A stretch of DNA of 64,000 nucleotides from an uncultured Treponema sp. (GCA_934718065.1 CAKUZR010000005.1:62001-126000); one strand, 5' to 3'; shown: positions 8,488 to 17,395, numbered from the stretch's first letter. Numbers and translations: made by a program. The notes: generated from the sequence alone by a model not told the origin.

Positions 8488-9096
8488 TTGATAGTGCTTT
8501 CAAAAGAGCAAGTTTCGCCGGAAGTTGTGAAAATAGCTTCCGATTCGGGGCTTGCTTTTTTTATTCGCTTTTGTTATCTGAAAATTGTGAAGCCGGAAGC
8601 GCTTCTTGAGAACGCTGAATTTTTGGATGAGGAAGAAAAAGACATTTTGAACGCCGCGCTTGATTTTGCGGCTGAATCAAAAGCGGTTGAATATCTTTCA
8701 CGCTGCGAGCAGTCCCGCTTCGGGCTTGAACGCAAGCTTCTGAACAAGCAGTTTGATAAAAAAAATATAGAAAATGCGCTGGATTATCTAGAGGCGAAAA
8801 AATATCTTTCGGACGAGCGTTTTGCCCGCTCCTGGCTTAATTCGCGCCGCATAAACCACTCTGAAGGCCGCTCGCGCCTTGCCTTGGAGCTGGCTTCCCG
8901 CGGAATCGGCAAGGAAACTGCAAAAAAATCGCTGGATGAATATTTTTCTGAAAATCCAGAGTCTGAGCTTTGCCGGAAAGATTTCCTGAAAATTTCAAGG
9001 CATTGCGCGGATTCGGAAAAAATAATCCGCAGGCTGATTGCCCACGGATTTTCGTATTCAATGATAAAAAAAGTTATGGTTGAGGAACGCGACTAA
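8488..9096 (+). CDS. recX: Regulatory protein RecX
   Basis: This 202-residue protein has RecX three-helix repeats: YLSRCEQSRFGLERKLLNK, then LDYLEAKKYLSDERFARSW, NSRRINHSEGRSRLALEL and ASRGI. RecX binds RecA filaments and modulates recombination and the SOS response. The first ~60 residues are less conserved. The start is uncertain: TTG at 8488 gives this length, with GGAAAG just upstream, and a GTG at 8494 would shorten it by two residues. recA is not in the window. The gene abuts convergent sppA (4 nt gap). Confidence 0.85.
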   Translation: MIVLSKEQVSPEVVKIASDSGLAFFIRFCYLKIVKPEALLENAEFLDEEEKDILNAALDFAAESKAVEYLSRCEQSRFGLERKLLNKQFDKKNIENALDYLEAKKYLSDERFARSWLNSRRINHSEGRSRLALELASRGIGKETAKKSLDEYFSENPESELCRKDFLKISRHCADSEKIIRRLIAHGFSYSMIKKVMVEERD

Positions 9097-9100
9097 CTGC

Positions 9101-10063
9101 TTATCTTGTATAAAGATACGCAGGATATTGAATCGCCGCTTCCTGTGTGATTCCGTCAAAAATCCTTGCTGCTGGAGCCGCGGAAAAAACTTTTCCCATC
9201 AGCAAGTCGTAAAGATTCGTTGGTTTTTCGTACCTGAAATCAACGGTTTTGTATTCTTTCCCTTCAAATTCGTTTTCAGCCATGGTTTTCAGCATATTTT
9301 CCCAGGAATCAACCGCATCAACAAGGCCGTTTTTCAACGCCTGTGAAGCCGTGTAAATTCTTCCGTCGGCAAGTTCCTTCACATCGTTTATCGGTATGTT
9401 CCGGCTCATTGCGACAATGCTTGTGAACTGCTCATAACATTCATCTGAGATTGACTGCATTATTTTCCGCTGCTCGTCTGTAACAGGCTCGTTCGCGCTG
9501 AACATATTCTTGTTTTTGCCGGAATGTATTGTCTCGGATTTTATTCCGATTTTTTCAAAAAGTCCTGTCAGGTCGTAGGAACTGCCGGTTATAACTCCGA
9601 TTGAGCCGGTCAGCGTGTTTCTGTTCGCGTAGATTTTTTTCGCCGCGCATGAAATGTAGTATCCTCCGGAAGCGGCGAGCTTTCCCTGGTAGACATAAAC
9701 TGGTTTTCCGGATGTCTTGTAATCCTGAAGGGCAAGATACGCTTCGTCCGCCTCGTAGACTGTTCCTCCTGGCGAATCGATGAAAACCGCGATTCCCATG
9801 TTCTTTTTGTCATCTTTAAGCGTTCTGATTGTTTCCAGAAGCCATTTCTGGTTGTATGTCTGGCTGTCTTCCTGGATTACTCCTTCAATGTAAAGAGCCG
9901 CGACATAGTCTTTCGCCGGTTTTTCAAAAATTGTTTTTTTCTGCTCTGAGTCCGTCGAGTCTTCCGTGCTTGAAGTTGCAAGCCTGAAAATTCCGCATGC
10001 GGCCGCAAACGCGATTATGACTATAAAAACGATAAGTCCGATATTCTGTTTTTTATTTTTCAT
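9101..10063 (-). CDS. sppA: Signal peptide peptidase SppA, short form
   Basis: This 320-residue S49-family membrane serine protease is the single-domain type. One N-terminal membrane anchor (~8-28) is followed by a periplasmic catalytic domain. The nucleophile is the Ser of AASGGYY (~132) and the general base is the Lys in HSGKNKN (~183). VFIDSPGG (oxyanion region) and LTGSIGVI are typical. It degrades cleaved signal peptides in the membrane. Its start directly abuts the stop of the upstream membrane-protein gene, so the two are co-transcribed. Confidence 0.93.
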   Translation of the reverse strand: MKNKKQNIGLIVFIVIIAFAAACGIFRLATSSTEDSTDSEQKKTIFEKPAKDYVAALYIEGVIQEDSQTYNQKWLLETIRTLKDDKKNMGIAVFIDSPGGTVYEADEAYLALQDYKTSGKPVYVYQGKLAASGGYYISCAAKKIYANRNTLTGSIGVITGSSYDLTGLFEKIGIKSETIHSGKNKNMFSANEPVTDEQRKIMQSISDECYEQFTSIVAMSRNIPINDVKELADGRIYTASQALKNGLVDAVDSWENMLKTMAENEFEGKEYKTVDFRYEKPTNLYDLLMGKVFSAAPAARIFDGITQEAAIQYPAYLYTR

Positions 10064-10744
10064 CTAGTCCTCTGTCAGGTCTTCCGGCTTAAGACGCTTT
10101 GTTTCAATTGCTTCCGTCAAAAGCGCGTGGTAAACGTTTGTCATCGTCATGATGTAGTAAGGCTGAATCCAGAAAAATCCGATTCCTGCGGTGATTCCTC
10201 CAAGAATAAACCATCCCAGAAAGCTTAAGTCTGTCATGAAAATGTCCATCTTGTGGCCGCGGGTTATTTCGATGCTGATCCGGAGCGCCTTGAAAACTGA
10301 AATGTTCGGATATTCAAGCGCGATGAATTTTGTCATGCAGTACGAATAGTGCTTCACAAAACCAGGAATGATGAAAAGGCAGAACCACAGGAAAGTCCAG
10401 AGCATTTCCCAGAAACCGCAGAGAATTGCGCGTCCGAATCTGCTGAATCCTTCCAGAAAATCGGCGAATGAAACTTTTTCCGGTCCGCGGGACATTTTCA
10501 GGTGAAGATTTGTCTGCGCGTACGTTATTATCAGGATGATACAAAGTTCTATGATAGAAATAAAATCCATCACGGCTTCCACGCTTTCATTTATGAATGA
10601 AGATGACGTGGCCATGCTGTAAACTTCCGGAACATTTATCAGTGCGCCGACCGCATAGTAAATAATCGCCGCCAGAACAGGAATTGTCCATCTTTTTTTC
10701 AGCTGCACACAGGCATATTTTTTATATTTTTTTCTATTAAACAT
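10064..10744 (-). CDS. DUF975-like polytopic membrane protein
   Basis: This 226-residue protein has about five or six hydrophobic segments and a basic N-terminus (FNRKKYKKYACVQLKKRW). The pattern of an N-terminal anchor, then a conserved amphipathic region (LKMSRGPEKVSFADFLEGF) and paired C-terminal membrane segments fits the DUF975 family, whose function is unknown. It is transcribed with sppA (zero gap). The start is supported by a consensus TTGACA, an 18-nt spacer and TAAATT ending 6 nt before the ATG, which predicts a leaderless mRNA. Confidence 0.75.
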   Translation of the reverse strand: MFNRKKYKKYACVQLKKRWTIPVLAAIIYYAVGALINVPEVYSMATSSSFINESVEAVMDFISIIELCIILIITYAQTNLHLKMSRGPEKVSFADFLEGFSRFGRAILCGFWEMLWTFLWFCLFIIPGFVKHYSYCMTKFIALEYPNISVFKALRISIEITRGHKMDIFMTDLSFLGWFILGGITAGIGFFWIQPYYIMTMTNVYHALLTEAIETKRLKPEDLTED

Positions 10745-10750
10745 ACTTGA

Positions 10751-10780
10751 AATTTACTCCCGAAATATATGCGCTGTCAA
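10751..10780 (-). promoter_or_regulatory. Sigma-70 promoter of the DUF975-sppA pair, leaderless
   Basis: On the minus strand a perfect -35 TTGACA (10775-10780), an 18-nt spacer and TAAATT (10751-10756) precede the ATG at 10742-10744 by 6 nt. No ribosome site lies at the normal distance; a GGGAG is inside the spacer, upstream of the likely transcription start. Confidence 0.7.
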
Positions 10781-10804
10781 GAATGACTTTCAAATAATTG
10801 AAAT

Positions 10805-11398
10805 TCAGGACTGCTTTTTGTTCTCAAGTTCCTTCAGCATTTCGCTGTAGTACCGCTTTTCAATGTCTTTTTCCGGAATCCCGCATTTTGAAAGAAGTTT
10901 TTTCAGCTCCGCCTGAATTTCTTCAACGGTTTTCGTGTCGCTTTTTTCTGAAAGAATTTCGATTTCAATAAAATCCCCGAGCTTCTGCACGTTTGAAAGC
11001 TCAAGAGCCGCTTTGCCGCGCGGAGTTTCCGCTGAAAAAATCATTGTTTCCTTGCGCTTTTTCAGGGCTGGAACAAAGCCGATGTCCGCCAGAAGAATTT
11101 CCACCGCTTCCGGATTTGAAATTTCAGTTTCTTTTTCATCGTTTACTTCTATAGAAACACCGTCCGAGTCGGTTTTCAGCTCTTTCTTTTTGTAGGTCAG
11201 AAAATTTTCGGTTCTGGAGCCGTCCGGCGTTTTTTCAGTCTGATTTCTTATTCTTGCGGAAATGGATTTTTCCTCCGTCTTGAGATTGAAATACGTGTCG
11301 CTTTTTGCGGCGGTTTTTTCATATTTTGCAAAGGAATTCAGATTTTCAATAAGTTTTTCCCGGTCGAAAACGCGGGCTTTCAGTTCAATTTCAGTCAT
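10805..11398 (-). CDS. CYTH-domain phosphohydrolase or class IV adenylate cyclase
   Basis: This 197-residue cytoplasmic protein begins with the CYTH signature E-I-E-L-K (ExExK), which binds metal and triphosphate in the tunnel fold. Further charged strands typical of the fold follow (ISARIRNQ, FLTYKKKE, KETMIFS, GKAALELSNV, FIEIEIL). Family members include thiamine triphosphatases, inorganic triphosphatases and CyaB-type cyclases, and sequence alone does not choose among them. It is divergent from dus. A -10 box TATACT (11406-11411) lies 7 nt before the ATG. Confidence 0.88.
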   Translation of the reverse strand: MTEIELKARVFDREKLIENLNSFAKYEKTAAKSDTYFNLKTEEKSISARIRNQTEKTPDGSRTENFLTYKKKELKTDSDGVSIEVNDEKETEISNPEAVEILLADIGFVPALKKRKETMIFSAETPRGKAALELSNVQKLGDFIEIEILSEKSDTKTVEEIQAELKKLLSKCGIPEKDIEKRYYSEMLKELENKKQS

Positions 11399-11405
11399 AT
11401 TTTTT

Positions 11406-11446
11406 AGTATACAGGATTTTCAAAAAAAATGAATAAATGCTAATAT
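11406..11446. promoter_or_regulatory. Back-to-back leaderless promoters for CYTH gene and dus
   Basis: The 54-nt divergent gap holds a minus-strand -10 TATACT (11406-11411), 7 nt from the CYTH ATG, and a plus-strand extended -10 TGC-TAATAT (11438-11446), 6 nt from the dus ATG. Clear -35 boxes are absent on both sides. Neither gene has a Shine-Dalgarno. Confidence 0.5.
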
Positions 11447-11452
11447 TCTTGA

Positions 11453-12454
11453 ATGAAATTGATTTGCGCGCCCATGGCGACTTTGAGCCATCCCGCTTTC
11501 CGGATGCTGATAGAAGAATTCGGCGGCTGCGATGAATATTACACTGAAATGATAAACGCTCCGTCACTTTTGAACAACGGACAGTTTGAAAAATTTTATA
11601 TAAATCCGGCTCCTGTCCCGGAAAAAATTGTCTGGCAGCTTACGGGAAAATCCGCCGCCCCGATTGTGGAGGCCGCCTCTGTTGTTGCGCCTTTGGGCGG
11701 AATCGGCGTTGACTTGAACATGGGATGCTCGGCTCCGGAAATAGTGAACAGCGGCGCGGGAGTTGCCTGGATGCTTAAGCCGCGCTCTGAAACTGTGGCT
11801 CTTGTGCGCGGAGTAAAAGACGCGCTGGAAAAATACGAGTCGGAAACCGGAATCCACAGGCGGTTCAGCGTGAAATTCCGTCTTGGCGATGAAAATTTCA
11901 CCGATGAAAGTTTTTTTTCTTTCGCTGATATGCTTGTGGAAAACGGAGTTGAGCGGCTTTCTCTTCATCCTAGGACAAAAAAGGAAAAATACAGGGATTT
12001 GCCGCGCTGGAAGTACGCGGAGCTTCTTGCCGAGCGTTATTCCGGGAAAATTTCTGTTGTTGTGAACGGCGACATAAAGGATTCGGAATCTGCTGAAAAT
12101 GTTGAAAAAATCTGCGGAAAATGCGACGGGCTCATGATTGGAAGAATGGCCGCTCAGAAACCGTGGATTTTCGCGGAAATTTCCAGAAGCAGGATGGCGG
12201 AGCGGCCGGAACGTAAGCCTGTCGACCTTTTGAAGTGCGCCCTGGATTTTATTGATTTTGTGGAGGAATTCCAGCCGCCGGAATTCTATAAAAGCCGGCT
12301 GCAGCGGTTTTTCGCCTATTTCTGCATGAATTTTTCTTTTGCCCATTACGCGCAGACCCAGATGCTGAACGCTAAGAATATTGAGGATTCAAGGGCTAGA
12401 ATCCGCGGATATTTTGAAAAAGTGCCGGAAGATCGTTTTAAATTCAGCGTGTAG
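11453..12454 (+). CDS. dus: tRNA-dihydrouridine synthase
   Basis: This 333-residue FMN enzyme reduces uridines in the tRNA D-loop. Seen motifs are APMATLSHPAFRML (usually APM.G.TD), the active-site region NMGCSAPEIV with the catalytic Cys followed by Ser rather than the usual Pro, a GAGVAWM turn, LHPRTKKEKY, VVNGDI and the flavin phosphate loop GLMIGRMA. The GCS variation and the APMATLSHP opening make it an outlying member, so the exact D-loop position modified cannot be assigned to DusA, B or C. Confidence 0.9.
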   Translation: MKLICAPMATLSHPAFRMLIEEFGGCDEYYTEMINAPSLLNNGQFEKFYINPAPVPEKIVWQLTGKSAAPIVEAASVVAPLGGIGVDLNMGCSAPEIVNSGAGVAWMLKPRSETVALVRGVKDALEKYESETGIHRRFSVKFRLGDENFTDESFFSFADMLVENGVERLSLHPRTKKEKYRDLPRWKYAELLAERYSGKISVVVNGDIKDSESAENVEKICGKCDGLMIGRMAAQKPWIFAEISRSRMAERPERKPVDLLKCALDFIDFVEEFQPPEFYKSRLQRFFAYFCMNFSFAHYAQTQMLNAKNIEDSRARIRGYFEKVPEDRFKFSV

Positions 12455-12466
12455 GGAACATAAAAC

Positions 12467-12496
12467 TTGACGATAAAATACGCCCTATGTTATTCT
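12467..12496 (+). promoter_or_regulatory. Promoter of yajC-secD-secF
   Basis: TTGACG (12467-12472), 18 nt and TATTCT (12491-12496) lie 50 nt before the yajC ATG. yajC has an AAGGAAAA ribosome site, so this transcript has a normal leader. Confidence 0.55.
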
Positions 12497-12546
12497 ATAA
12501 GAACTGAATTTTTCAGTAATTTACATATTTAAATAAGGAAAATGAC

Positions 12547-12957
12547 ATGTCGTTTATTTCACTTCTTCAGGAAGCTTCTGGCGCAGCTCCAAGTGCTTCT
12601 AGCACAGCAGGATTGCTTTCAACAATCGTTCCATTTTTATTGATTATTGTAATCTTCTATTTCTTCTTGATTCGTCCGCAGAACAAGAAACAGAAAGAAA
12701 CAGAAAAGATGATTGCCGCTCTGAAAAAAGGCGACAAGGTTGTTACAATCGGCGGAATTCACGGAGTTGTTTCTTCAACAAAAGAAAAGACTATCATTGT
12801 AAAAGTTGATGACAACTGCAAGATTGAATTCAGCCGCTCTGCGATTGCCGGTGTTGAATCAGAAAAAACTGAGAAAACAGAAAAGGCTGAAAAAGCTGAA
12901 AAGGCAGAGCCAAAAAAAGAAAATGAAGCGGCTTCCGTAGAAGCTGAGAAAAAATAA
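12547..12957 (+). CDS. yajC: Sec translocase accessory subunit YajC
   Basis: This 136-residue protein has one membrane segment (~22-42) followed by FFLIRPQNKKQKE, the YajC hallmark, and the cytoplasmic β region LKKGDKVVTIGGIHGVV. The C-terminal ~35 residues are a low-complexity Lys/Glu/Ala tail made of repeated EKTEKAEKA-like units, longer than in enteric YajC. It is first in yajC-secD-secF, whose products form the SecDF-YajC complex aiding export through SecYEG. Confidence 0.96.
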   Translation: MSFISLLQEASGAAPSASSTAGLLSTIVPFLLIIVIFYFFLIRPQNKKQKETEKMIAALKKGDKVVTIGGIHGVVSSTKEKTIIVKVDDNCKIEFSRSAIAGVESEKTEKTEKAEKAEKAEPKKENEAASVEAEKK

Positions 12958-12975
12958 AAAAACGGGGTAAACAAG

Positions 12976-14718
12976 ATGAATAAACGCGCGCGTTTAGTTA
13001 TTCTTCTGGCTGTTTTAGCAATCTGTTATGCCTTTCTTTATCCATCAGTAAAATGGTATTGGGGTACTCCAAAAGAAGTGCAGGCTCTGGCTTTGGGCTC
13101 ATTGGAAAATATCAGGGATTATGCTACAGCTCAGGGTGCGAAGGATGTTAATGCAGTAAAAGATGCTGCTAAAACTGATTTGAATGCAAAAATTGATGAA
13201 AAATATGCGTGGCTTGAAAAAGCTGCCGCAAAAAAATACAAGGCTGCAAAGCAGAAAGTTCCTTCAGAAATGACAGTTGGTGCCATTCTTGATGCTTATT
13301 CAAGCGAGGCTGAATTTCTTGATGAATTTACAAGCCGCTACCGGGATGAAATTCTTAAGGCTAAAAAGAATTATCAGAATTCTGTAAAGCTCGGACTTGA
13401 CCTTTCCGGCGGTATGAACATTATTGTAAAGGCTGACCTTGATGCGGCTCTTGCGGCTCAGCAGGAATCTGGCGTTGTTACAGATGCTGAGGCTTTCAAA
13501 AAGAACGCGATGGCTAATGCCATAGAAAATCTTTCAAGCCGTATTGACCGCTTCGGACTTACAGAGCCGGTTATCCGCCAGCAGGGCGAAGATAGAATTT
13601 ATATCGAAATGCCAGGCGCGGCTGAAGCTGATTCAATCAATGCTCTCATAATGGGAAAGGGAATTTTGAATTTCCGTCTTGTTGACGATGATGCCACAAG
13701 CAAATTCCTTTCATATTACCAGCAGCATCTTACAACAACTTTCAATGCTTCCGGCGAGCTTGTTGATTCTTCTATTATTCCTTCGGACTGCGAAATTATC
13801 GGCCATTACACAAAAGATGAGTACGGTCTTGATGAAAGAATCGGTTATCTTGTTGTAAAGAAAGAAATTGCCCTTGAAGGTTCGCATATAAAGAGCGCGG
13901 ATGTCGGTTCTGACCAGTACACAAACCGTCCGGAAGTTGATTTCGTGCTTGATTCTGAAGGCGCGGAGATTTTCGCGAAATTCACTGCGGCTAACAAAGG
14001 AAAGAATCTTGCGATTGTCAGCGACAATAAAATCAAGTCGTATGCGCGCATAAACGATGCAATTACCGGCGGACGTGTTGCTATTTCTGGATTCGGGCTT
14101 GAGGAGGCGCAGAACCTTCAGAAAGTTCTTCAGTCTGCATGGCTGAACGTTCCGCTTTCTGTGGAGTCTCAGCAGGTAATCGGAGCTTCTCTTGGAGAGC
14201 AGGCGATTGCGCAGGGAATCAAGGCGATTGCGGTTGGTCTTGCGCTCATCATGATTTTCATGCTTATCTGGTATAAAGGCGCTGGTGTGAACGCAATTGT
14301 TGCTCAGGTTTTGAACCTTTACATAATGTTCTCAGTTCTTTCAGCGTTCAATTTGACTTTGTCGCTTTCTTCAATTGCCGGTATGATTTTAACAATCGGT
14401 ATGGCGGTTGATGCGAACGTAATCATTTTTGAAAGAATCAAAGAGGAGCTTCTGGCAGGAAAAAGCCGTGTCGCGGCGATTTCCGCAGGTTTTGAAAATG
14501 CTTTCTGGGCGATCATGGACTCAAACATAACAACATTCATCGCGGCAATCTTCCTTTCTCAGCTTGGAAGCGGTTCAATCCAGGGATTTGCTGTCAGCCT
14601 TGCAATTGGTGTTGTTTCTTCTGTATTCACAGCGCTGTTCGTATCTCGTTTGATGTTCGACTTTGAAACAGATGTTCTTAAGTCAACAAAGGTAAGCATC
14701 GGCTGGAGGATAAAATAA
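12976..14718 (+). CDS. secD: Protein translocase subunit SecD
   Basis: This 580-residue inner-membrane protein couples proton movement to late steps of Sec export. A first membrane segment is followed by the conserved VKLGLDLSGGMNI strand and a large periplasmic domain. Five C-terminal membrane segments end with GMILTIGMAVDANVIIFERI, which carries the conserved Asp-Asn of the proton path. A ~90-residue Ala/Lys-rich helix region near the N-terminus is an extension relative to short SecDs. Its stop codon overlaps the secF start by 1 nt (TAATG). Confidence 0.97.
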   Translation: MNKRARLVILLAVLAICYAFLYPSVKWYWGTPKEVQALALGSLENIRDYATAQGAKDVNAVKDAAKTDLNAKIDEKYAWLEKAAAKKYKAAKQKVPSEMTVGAILDAYSSEAEFLDEFTSRYRDEILKAKKNYQNSVKLGLDLSGGMNIIVKADLDAALAAQQESGVVTDAEAFKKNAMANAIENLSSRIDRFGLTEPVIRQQGEDRIYIEMPGAAEADSINALIMGKGILNFRLVDDDATSKFLSYYQQHLTTTFNASGELVDSSIIPSDCEIIGHYTKDEYGLDERIGYLVVKKEIALEGSHIKSADVGSDQYTNRPEVDFVLDSEGAEIFAKFTAANKGKNLAIVSDNKIKSYARINDAITGGRVAISGFGLEEAQNLQKVLQSAWLNVPLSVESQQVIGASLGEQAIAQGIKAIAVGLALIMIFMLIWYKGAGVNAIVAQVLNLYIMFSVLSAFNLTLSLSSIAGMILTIGMAVDANVIIFERIKEELLAGKSRVAAISAGFENAFWAIMDSNITTFIAAIFLSQLGSGSIQGFAVSLAIGVVSSVFTALFVSRLMFDFETDVLKSTKVSIGWRIK

Positions 14719-15959
14719 TGGAAAAGAAACTTATACATTTCAGCAAATTCTTTTTGCCGGCAGGAATTATTAGCGGCGCGCTTATTCTTTTTGGCATTGT
14801 GGGTTTTGTTACCCGCGGAATAAATCTGGGAATTGATTTTAAGCCAGGTTTTGTTGAGGAAGTCAGAATCGCGCCTGTTGCGTTCGAGCTTACATATTCT
14901 GGCTCTGCAAAAGTTACGGCGGATCTTTCGAAAGACAGTTTTGATCTCATTATCACTGGTTCTGATGTTGAAAATGAGACAAAGGTTTATCCGTACAGCG
15001 AATATCCAAAAGTAAGCGACATTGTAAAGGCGTTGAATGAAGTTCCTGGCGTTTCTGCTTCTGCAAAAACAGACGGCTCGGAAGATTCTTCTTTGCTTTT
15101 TGTGAATTCAGCGGTTTCTACACAGCTTACAGGAAATCCTTTGTTCCTGTACGCGGCTCAGAAAGATGTTTCTGTTGATGAAGTTCGCGACGCGCTTTCT
15201 GAATTCGGCGGTTTTTCTGTAAAGGCTCTGGGCGGAAATAACGGCGCAAGCTATCAGGTTCGTATGCCGGAATCTTTCGGCGACAAGTCTGGCGCGGAGC
15301 TTCAGAGTGCAGTTCTTGCGGCTCTTGACGCGAAATTCGGTGAAAACACAGTAACAATCGTGAAAACAGATTTTATCGGCTCAAGTTTTTCTAAAACTCT
15401 TGCTACTAAATCAATAATTCTTCTGATTGCAACTTTCGTTTTGATCTGGCTGTACGCGGCAATCCGCTTCCACTGGGATTTTGCGCTTGGCTCAATTATT
15501 GCGCTTGTTCACGACACTTTGATTATGTTTACATTCATCGTTTGGACTCAGATGGAATTTTCGGCGACTGTTTTGGCGGCGATTCTTACAATTGTAGGTT
15601 ATTCTATCAACGCGACTGTTGTAATTCTTGACCGCGTTCGTTCAAACCTGCGCCTTGCAAAATTCTCAAAATTCAACGATATTCTTGACCGTGCGCTTTC
15701 TGACACTTTGGGACGTTCAATTATCACAACTGTAACAACATTGTTCGCGGTTGTTTCTTTGTATCTGTTCACAACAGGAAGCATCAAGGATTTTGCGCTT
15801 GCGTTGATTGTAGGTCTTTTGAGCGGCTGTTATTCTTCAATCTTTATTTCAAGCGGCTTTATTTCAATTTTAAGAAGAAACTGGAAGCCTGAATTCGGCG
15901 TTCATCATTCTTTGAAAACTGAAAAAGGCGTTCTTCAGATGGACGGAATTCAGATTTAA
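14718..15959 (+). CDS. secF: Protein translocase subunit SecF
   Basis: This 413-residue partner of SecD is longer than the usual ~310 residues because of an enlarged periplasmic domain (~45-215). The first membrane segment leads into GINLGIDFKPG, where most SecF have GxDFxGG, so the second Gly is replaced by Pro here. The C-terminal segment TIVGYSINATVVILDRVR matches the SecF signature, with Ala where Asp is usual (NDTVV). Translation is coupled to secD by a 1-nt overlap. A strong terminator follows. Confidence 0.96.
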   Translation: MEKKLIHFSKFFLPAGIISGALILFGIVGFVTRGINLGIDFKPGFVEEVRIAPVAFELTYSGSAKVTADLSKDSFDLIITGSDVENETKVYPYSEYPKVSDIVKALNEVPGVSASAKTDGSEDSSLLFVNSAVSTQLTGNPLFLYAAQKDVSVDEVRDALSEFGGFSVKALGGNNGASYQVRMPESFGDKSGAELQSAVLAALDAKFGENTVTIVKTDFIGSSFSKTLATKSIILLIATFVLIWLYAAIRFHWDFALGSIIALVHDTLIMFTFIVWTQMEFSATVLAAILTIVGYSINATVVILDRVRSNLRLAKFSKFNDILDRALSDTLGRSIITTVTTLFAVVSLYLFTTGSIKDFALALIVGLLSGCYSSIFISSGFISILRRNWKPEFGVHHSLKTEKGVLQMDGIQI

Positions 15960-15989
15960 TTCTGATTCGTCTTCAGTATAAAAAGATGG

Positions 15990-16021
15990 AAAGGCTCGGA
16001 TTCGTTCCGGGTCTTTTTTTT
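15990..16021 (+). terminator. Rho-independent terminator of yajC-secDF
   Basis: An 11-bp stem (AAAGGCTCGGA against TCCGGGTCTTT, two G-U pairs) with a TTCGT loop runs into a tract of T's ending at 16021. Confidence 0.85.
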
Positions 16022-16033
16022 GTTCATTTTAAA

Positions 16034-16042
16034 TGCTATAAC
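16034..16042 (+). promoter_or_regulatory. Extended -10 promoter of ispH, leaderless
   Basis: TGC-TATAAC (16034-16042) is an extended -10 element 7 nt before the ATG at 16050. The expected -35 falls in the T tract of the secF terminator. No ribosome site is present. Confidence 0.55.
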
Positions 16043-16049
16043 TTTTGTA

Positions 16050-16907
16050 ATGAAAATAATTCTTGCTGATGTTCTTGGGTATTGCATGGGCGTGCGTCGC
16101 GCTGTTGAAATTGCCGCGGATTCTCTGAAAAACTGCGGCTCAAAAAAAGTTTATTCATTCGGGCCGCTGATTCACAACCGGATTGCGCTGGAAAATCTGG
16201 CGGAAAAAGGGCTTTCGGTTTTAAAGGAAGAAGACATTTCTTCTGTGGAAAAGGGAAGCCTTGTTGTAATCCGGGCGCACGGCGTTCCTCCGGTGATTCT
16301 GGAAAAACTTTCCGGCTCTGAGTGTCAGATTCTGAACGCAACTTGCCCAAAAGTAATGGCAAGCCAGAAAAATGCTGAAAAATATGCAAAGCTTGGCTAC
16401 ACGGTGATTCTTGCCGGCGATTCTAATCATGGCGAGGTGGCTGGAATTTCCGGATATGCCGGGAAAAAATTTGTTCTTGTGCAAAACAAAGATGAGGCGG
16501 AAAAAATGCCTCCGTTTCCGGAAAATGAAAATGCGGTTCTTTTGTGCCAGACGACTTTCAGCAAGGCGGAATTTTCCCAGATTGTGGAAAATCTTTCAAA
16601 AAAAATAAAAAATCTGAAAGTCTTGAATACGATTTGCTCCGCTACGAAAGAACGCCAGGACGCGCTGAAAAAACTTTGTCCGCAGGTTCAGGGAGTTCTT
16701 GTTGTGGGCGGAAAAAATTCTGCAAACACAAAGCGGCTTTTTCAGATTGCGGAGGAAAACTGCCGAAAAGCGGCTCTTATTGAAACGGCGGATGAAATTC
16801 CGGAGGATTTTTTCAGCCTGGATTCTGTTGGAATAACTGCCGGCGCGAGCACACCGAATTCTGTGATTGAAAAAGTTGTGGGCGCGCTGGAAAAACGCGG
16901 CGCTTAA
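16050..16907 (+). CDS. ispH: 4-hydroxy-3-methylbut-2-enyl diphosphate reductase IspH
   Basis: This 285-residue iron-sulphur enzyme carries out the last step of the methylerythritol phosphate pathway, giving IPP and DMAPP. The three cluster cysteines are in LGYCMGV (Cys12), NATCPKV and NTICSAT. IRAHGVPP and CQTTFSKAEF fit the substrate-binding positions. The frame extends 30 nt upstream to a TTG within the terminator tract, but the ATG at 16050 gives the standard IspH opening MKIILADVLGYC and sits 7 nt after an extended -10 box, so I chose it. Confidence 0.95.
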   Translation: MKIILADVLGYCMGVRRAVEIAADSLKNCGSKKVYSFGPLIHNRIALENLAEKGLSVLKEEDISSVEKGSLVVIRAHGVPPVILEKLSGSECQILNATCPKVMASQKNAEKYAKLGYTVILAGDSNHGEVAGISGYAGKKFVLVQNKDEAEKMPPFPENENAVLLCQTTFSKAEFSQIVENLSKKIKNLKVLNTICSATKERQDALKKLCPQVQGVLVVGGKNSANTKRLFQIAEENCRKAALIETADEIPEDFFSLDSVGITAGASTPNSVIEKVVGALEKRGA

Positions 16908-16915
16908 AACTTTTA

Positions 16916-16944
16916 TTGAAAGATACTCCTTATTGATATATAAT
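16916..16944 (+). promoter_or_regulatory. Consensus promoter of ndk, leaderless
   Basis: TTGAAA (16916-16921), exactly 17 nt, then perfect TATAAT (16939-16944). The ndk ATG is 7 nt downstream, where transcription should start, and no Shine-Dalgarno is present. Confidence 0.8.
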
Positions 16945-16951
16945 AGAAGTT

Positions 16952-17395
16952 ATGACACGATGTTTTGCAATGTTGAAGCCTGGCGTGCTTAATCGCCGTA
17001 TTGTTGGTCAAGTTATCAGCCGCCTTGAAGGCAAAGGCTTGAAGCTTGTCGGCCTGAAAATGATGCAGATTAGCGAGGAGCTTGCGCACAAGCATTATGC
17101 CGAGCACAAGGAAAAGCCGTTTTTTAATGATTTGTGCAGCTATATAACTTCCGCGCCTGTTGTTGCTATGGTTTGGCAAGGTGATGATTGTGTTTCTTTG
17201 GTTAGAAAAGTTGTTGGCGCAACAAAACCGTCAGAAGCTGCGCCAGGCACAATCCGCGGAGATTTCTGCGCGCACACAAACTACAATGTGATTCATGCCT
17301 CGGACAGCGATGAAAGCGCTTCCCGGGAAATCGGGCTTTTCTTCAATGAAAACGAAATCTTTGACTGGAAAGACAGTCTTTCTGAATGGATTTAA
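16952..17395 (+). CDS. ndk: Nucleoside diphosphate kinase
   Basis: This 147-residue enzyme transfers the γ-phosphate among nucleoside triphosphates through a phospho-His. The catalytic His is in NVIHASDS (H115), and ATKPSEAAPGTIRGDF is the nucleotide loop. The N-terminus CFAMLKPGVLNR replaces the usual FxxIKPDxVxR with Leu and Gly, a modest divergence seen in some non-proteobacterial forms. The promoter places the transcription start at the ATG, so the mRNA is probably leaderless. Confidence 0.96.
   Translation: MTRCFAMLKPGVLNRRIVGQVISRLEGKGLKLVGLKMMQISEELAHKHYAEHKEKPFFNDLCSYITSAPVVAMVWQGDDCVSLVRKVVGATKPSEAAPGTIRGDFCAHTNYNVIHASDSDESASREIGLFFNENEIFDWKDSLSEWI

Noticed and set aside
11564..12346. 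260-codon minus-strand ORF inside dus
   Set aside because: Antisense to a conserved enzyme, with His/Arg/Phe-rich composition typical of shadow frames.
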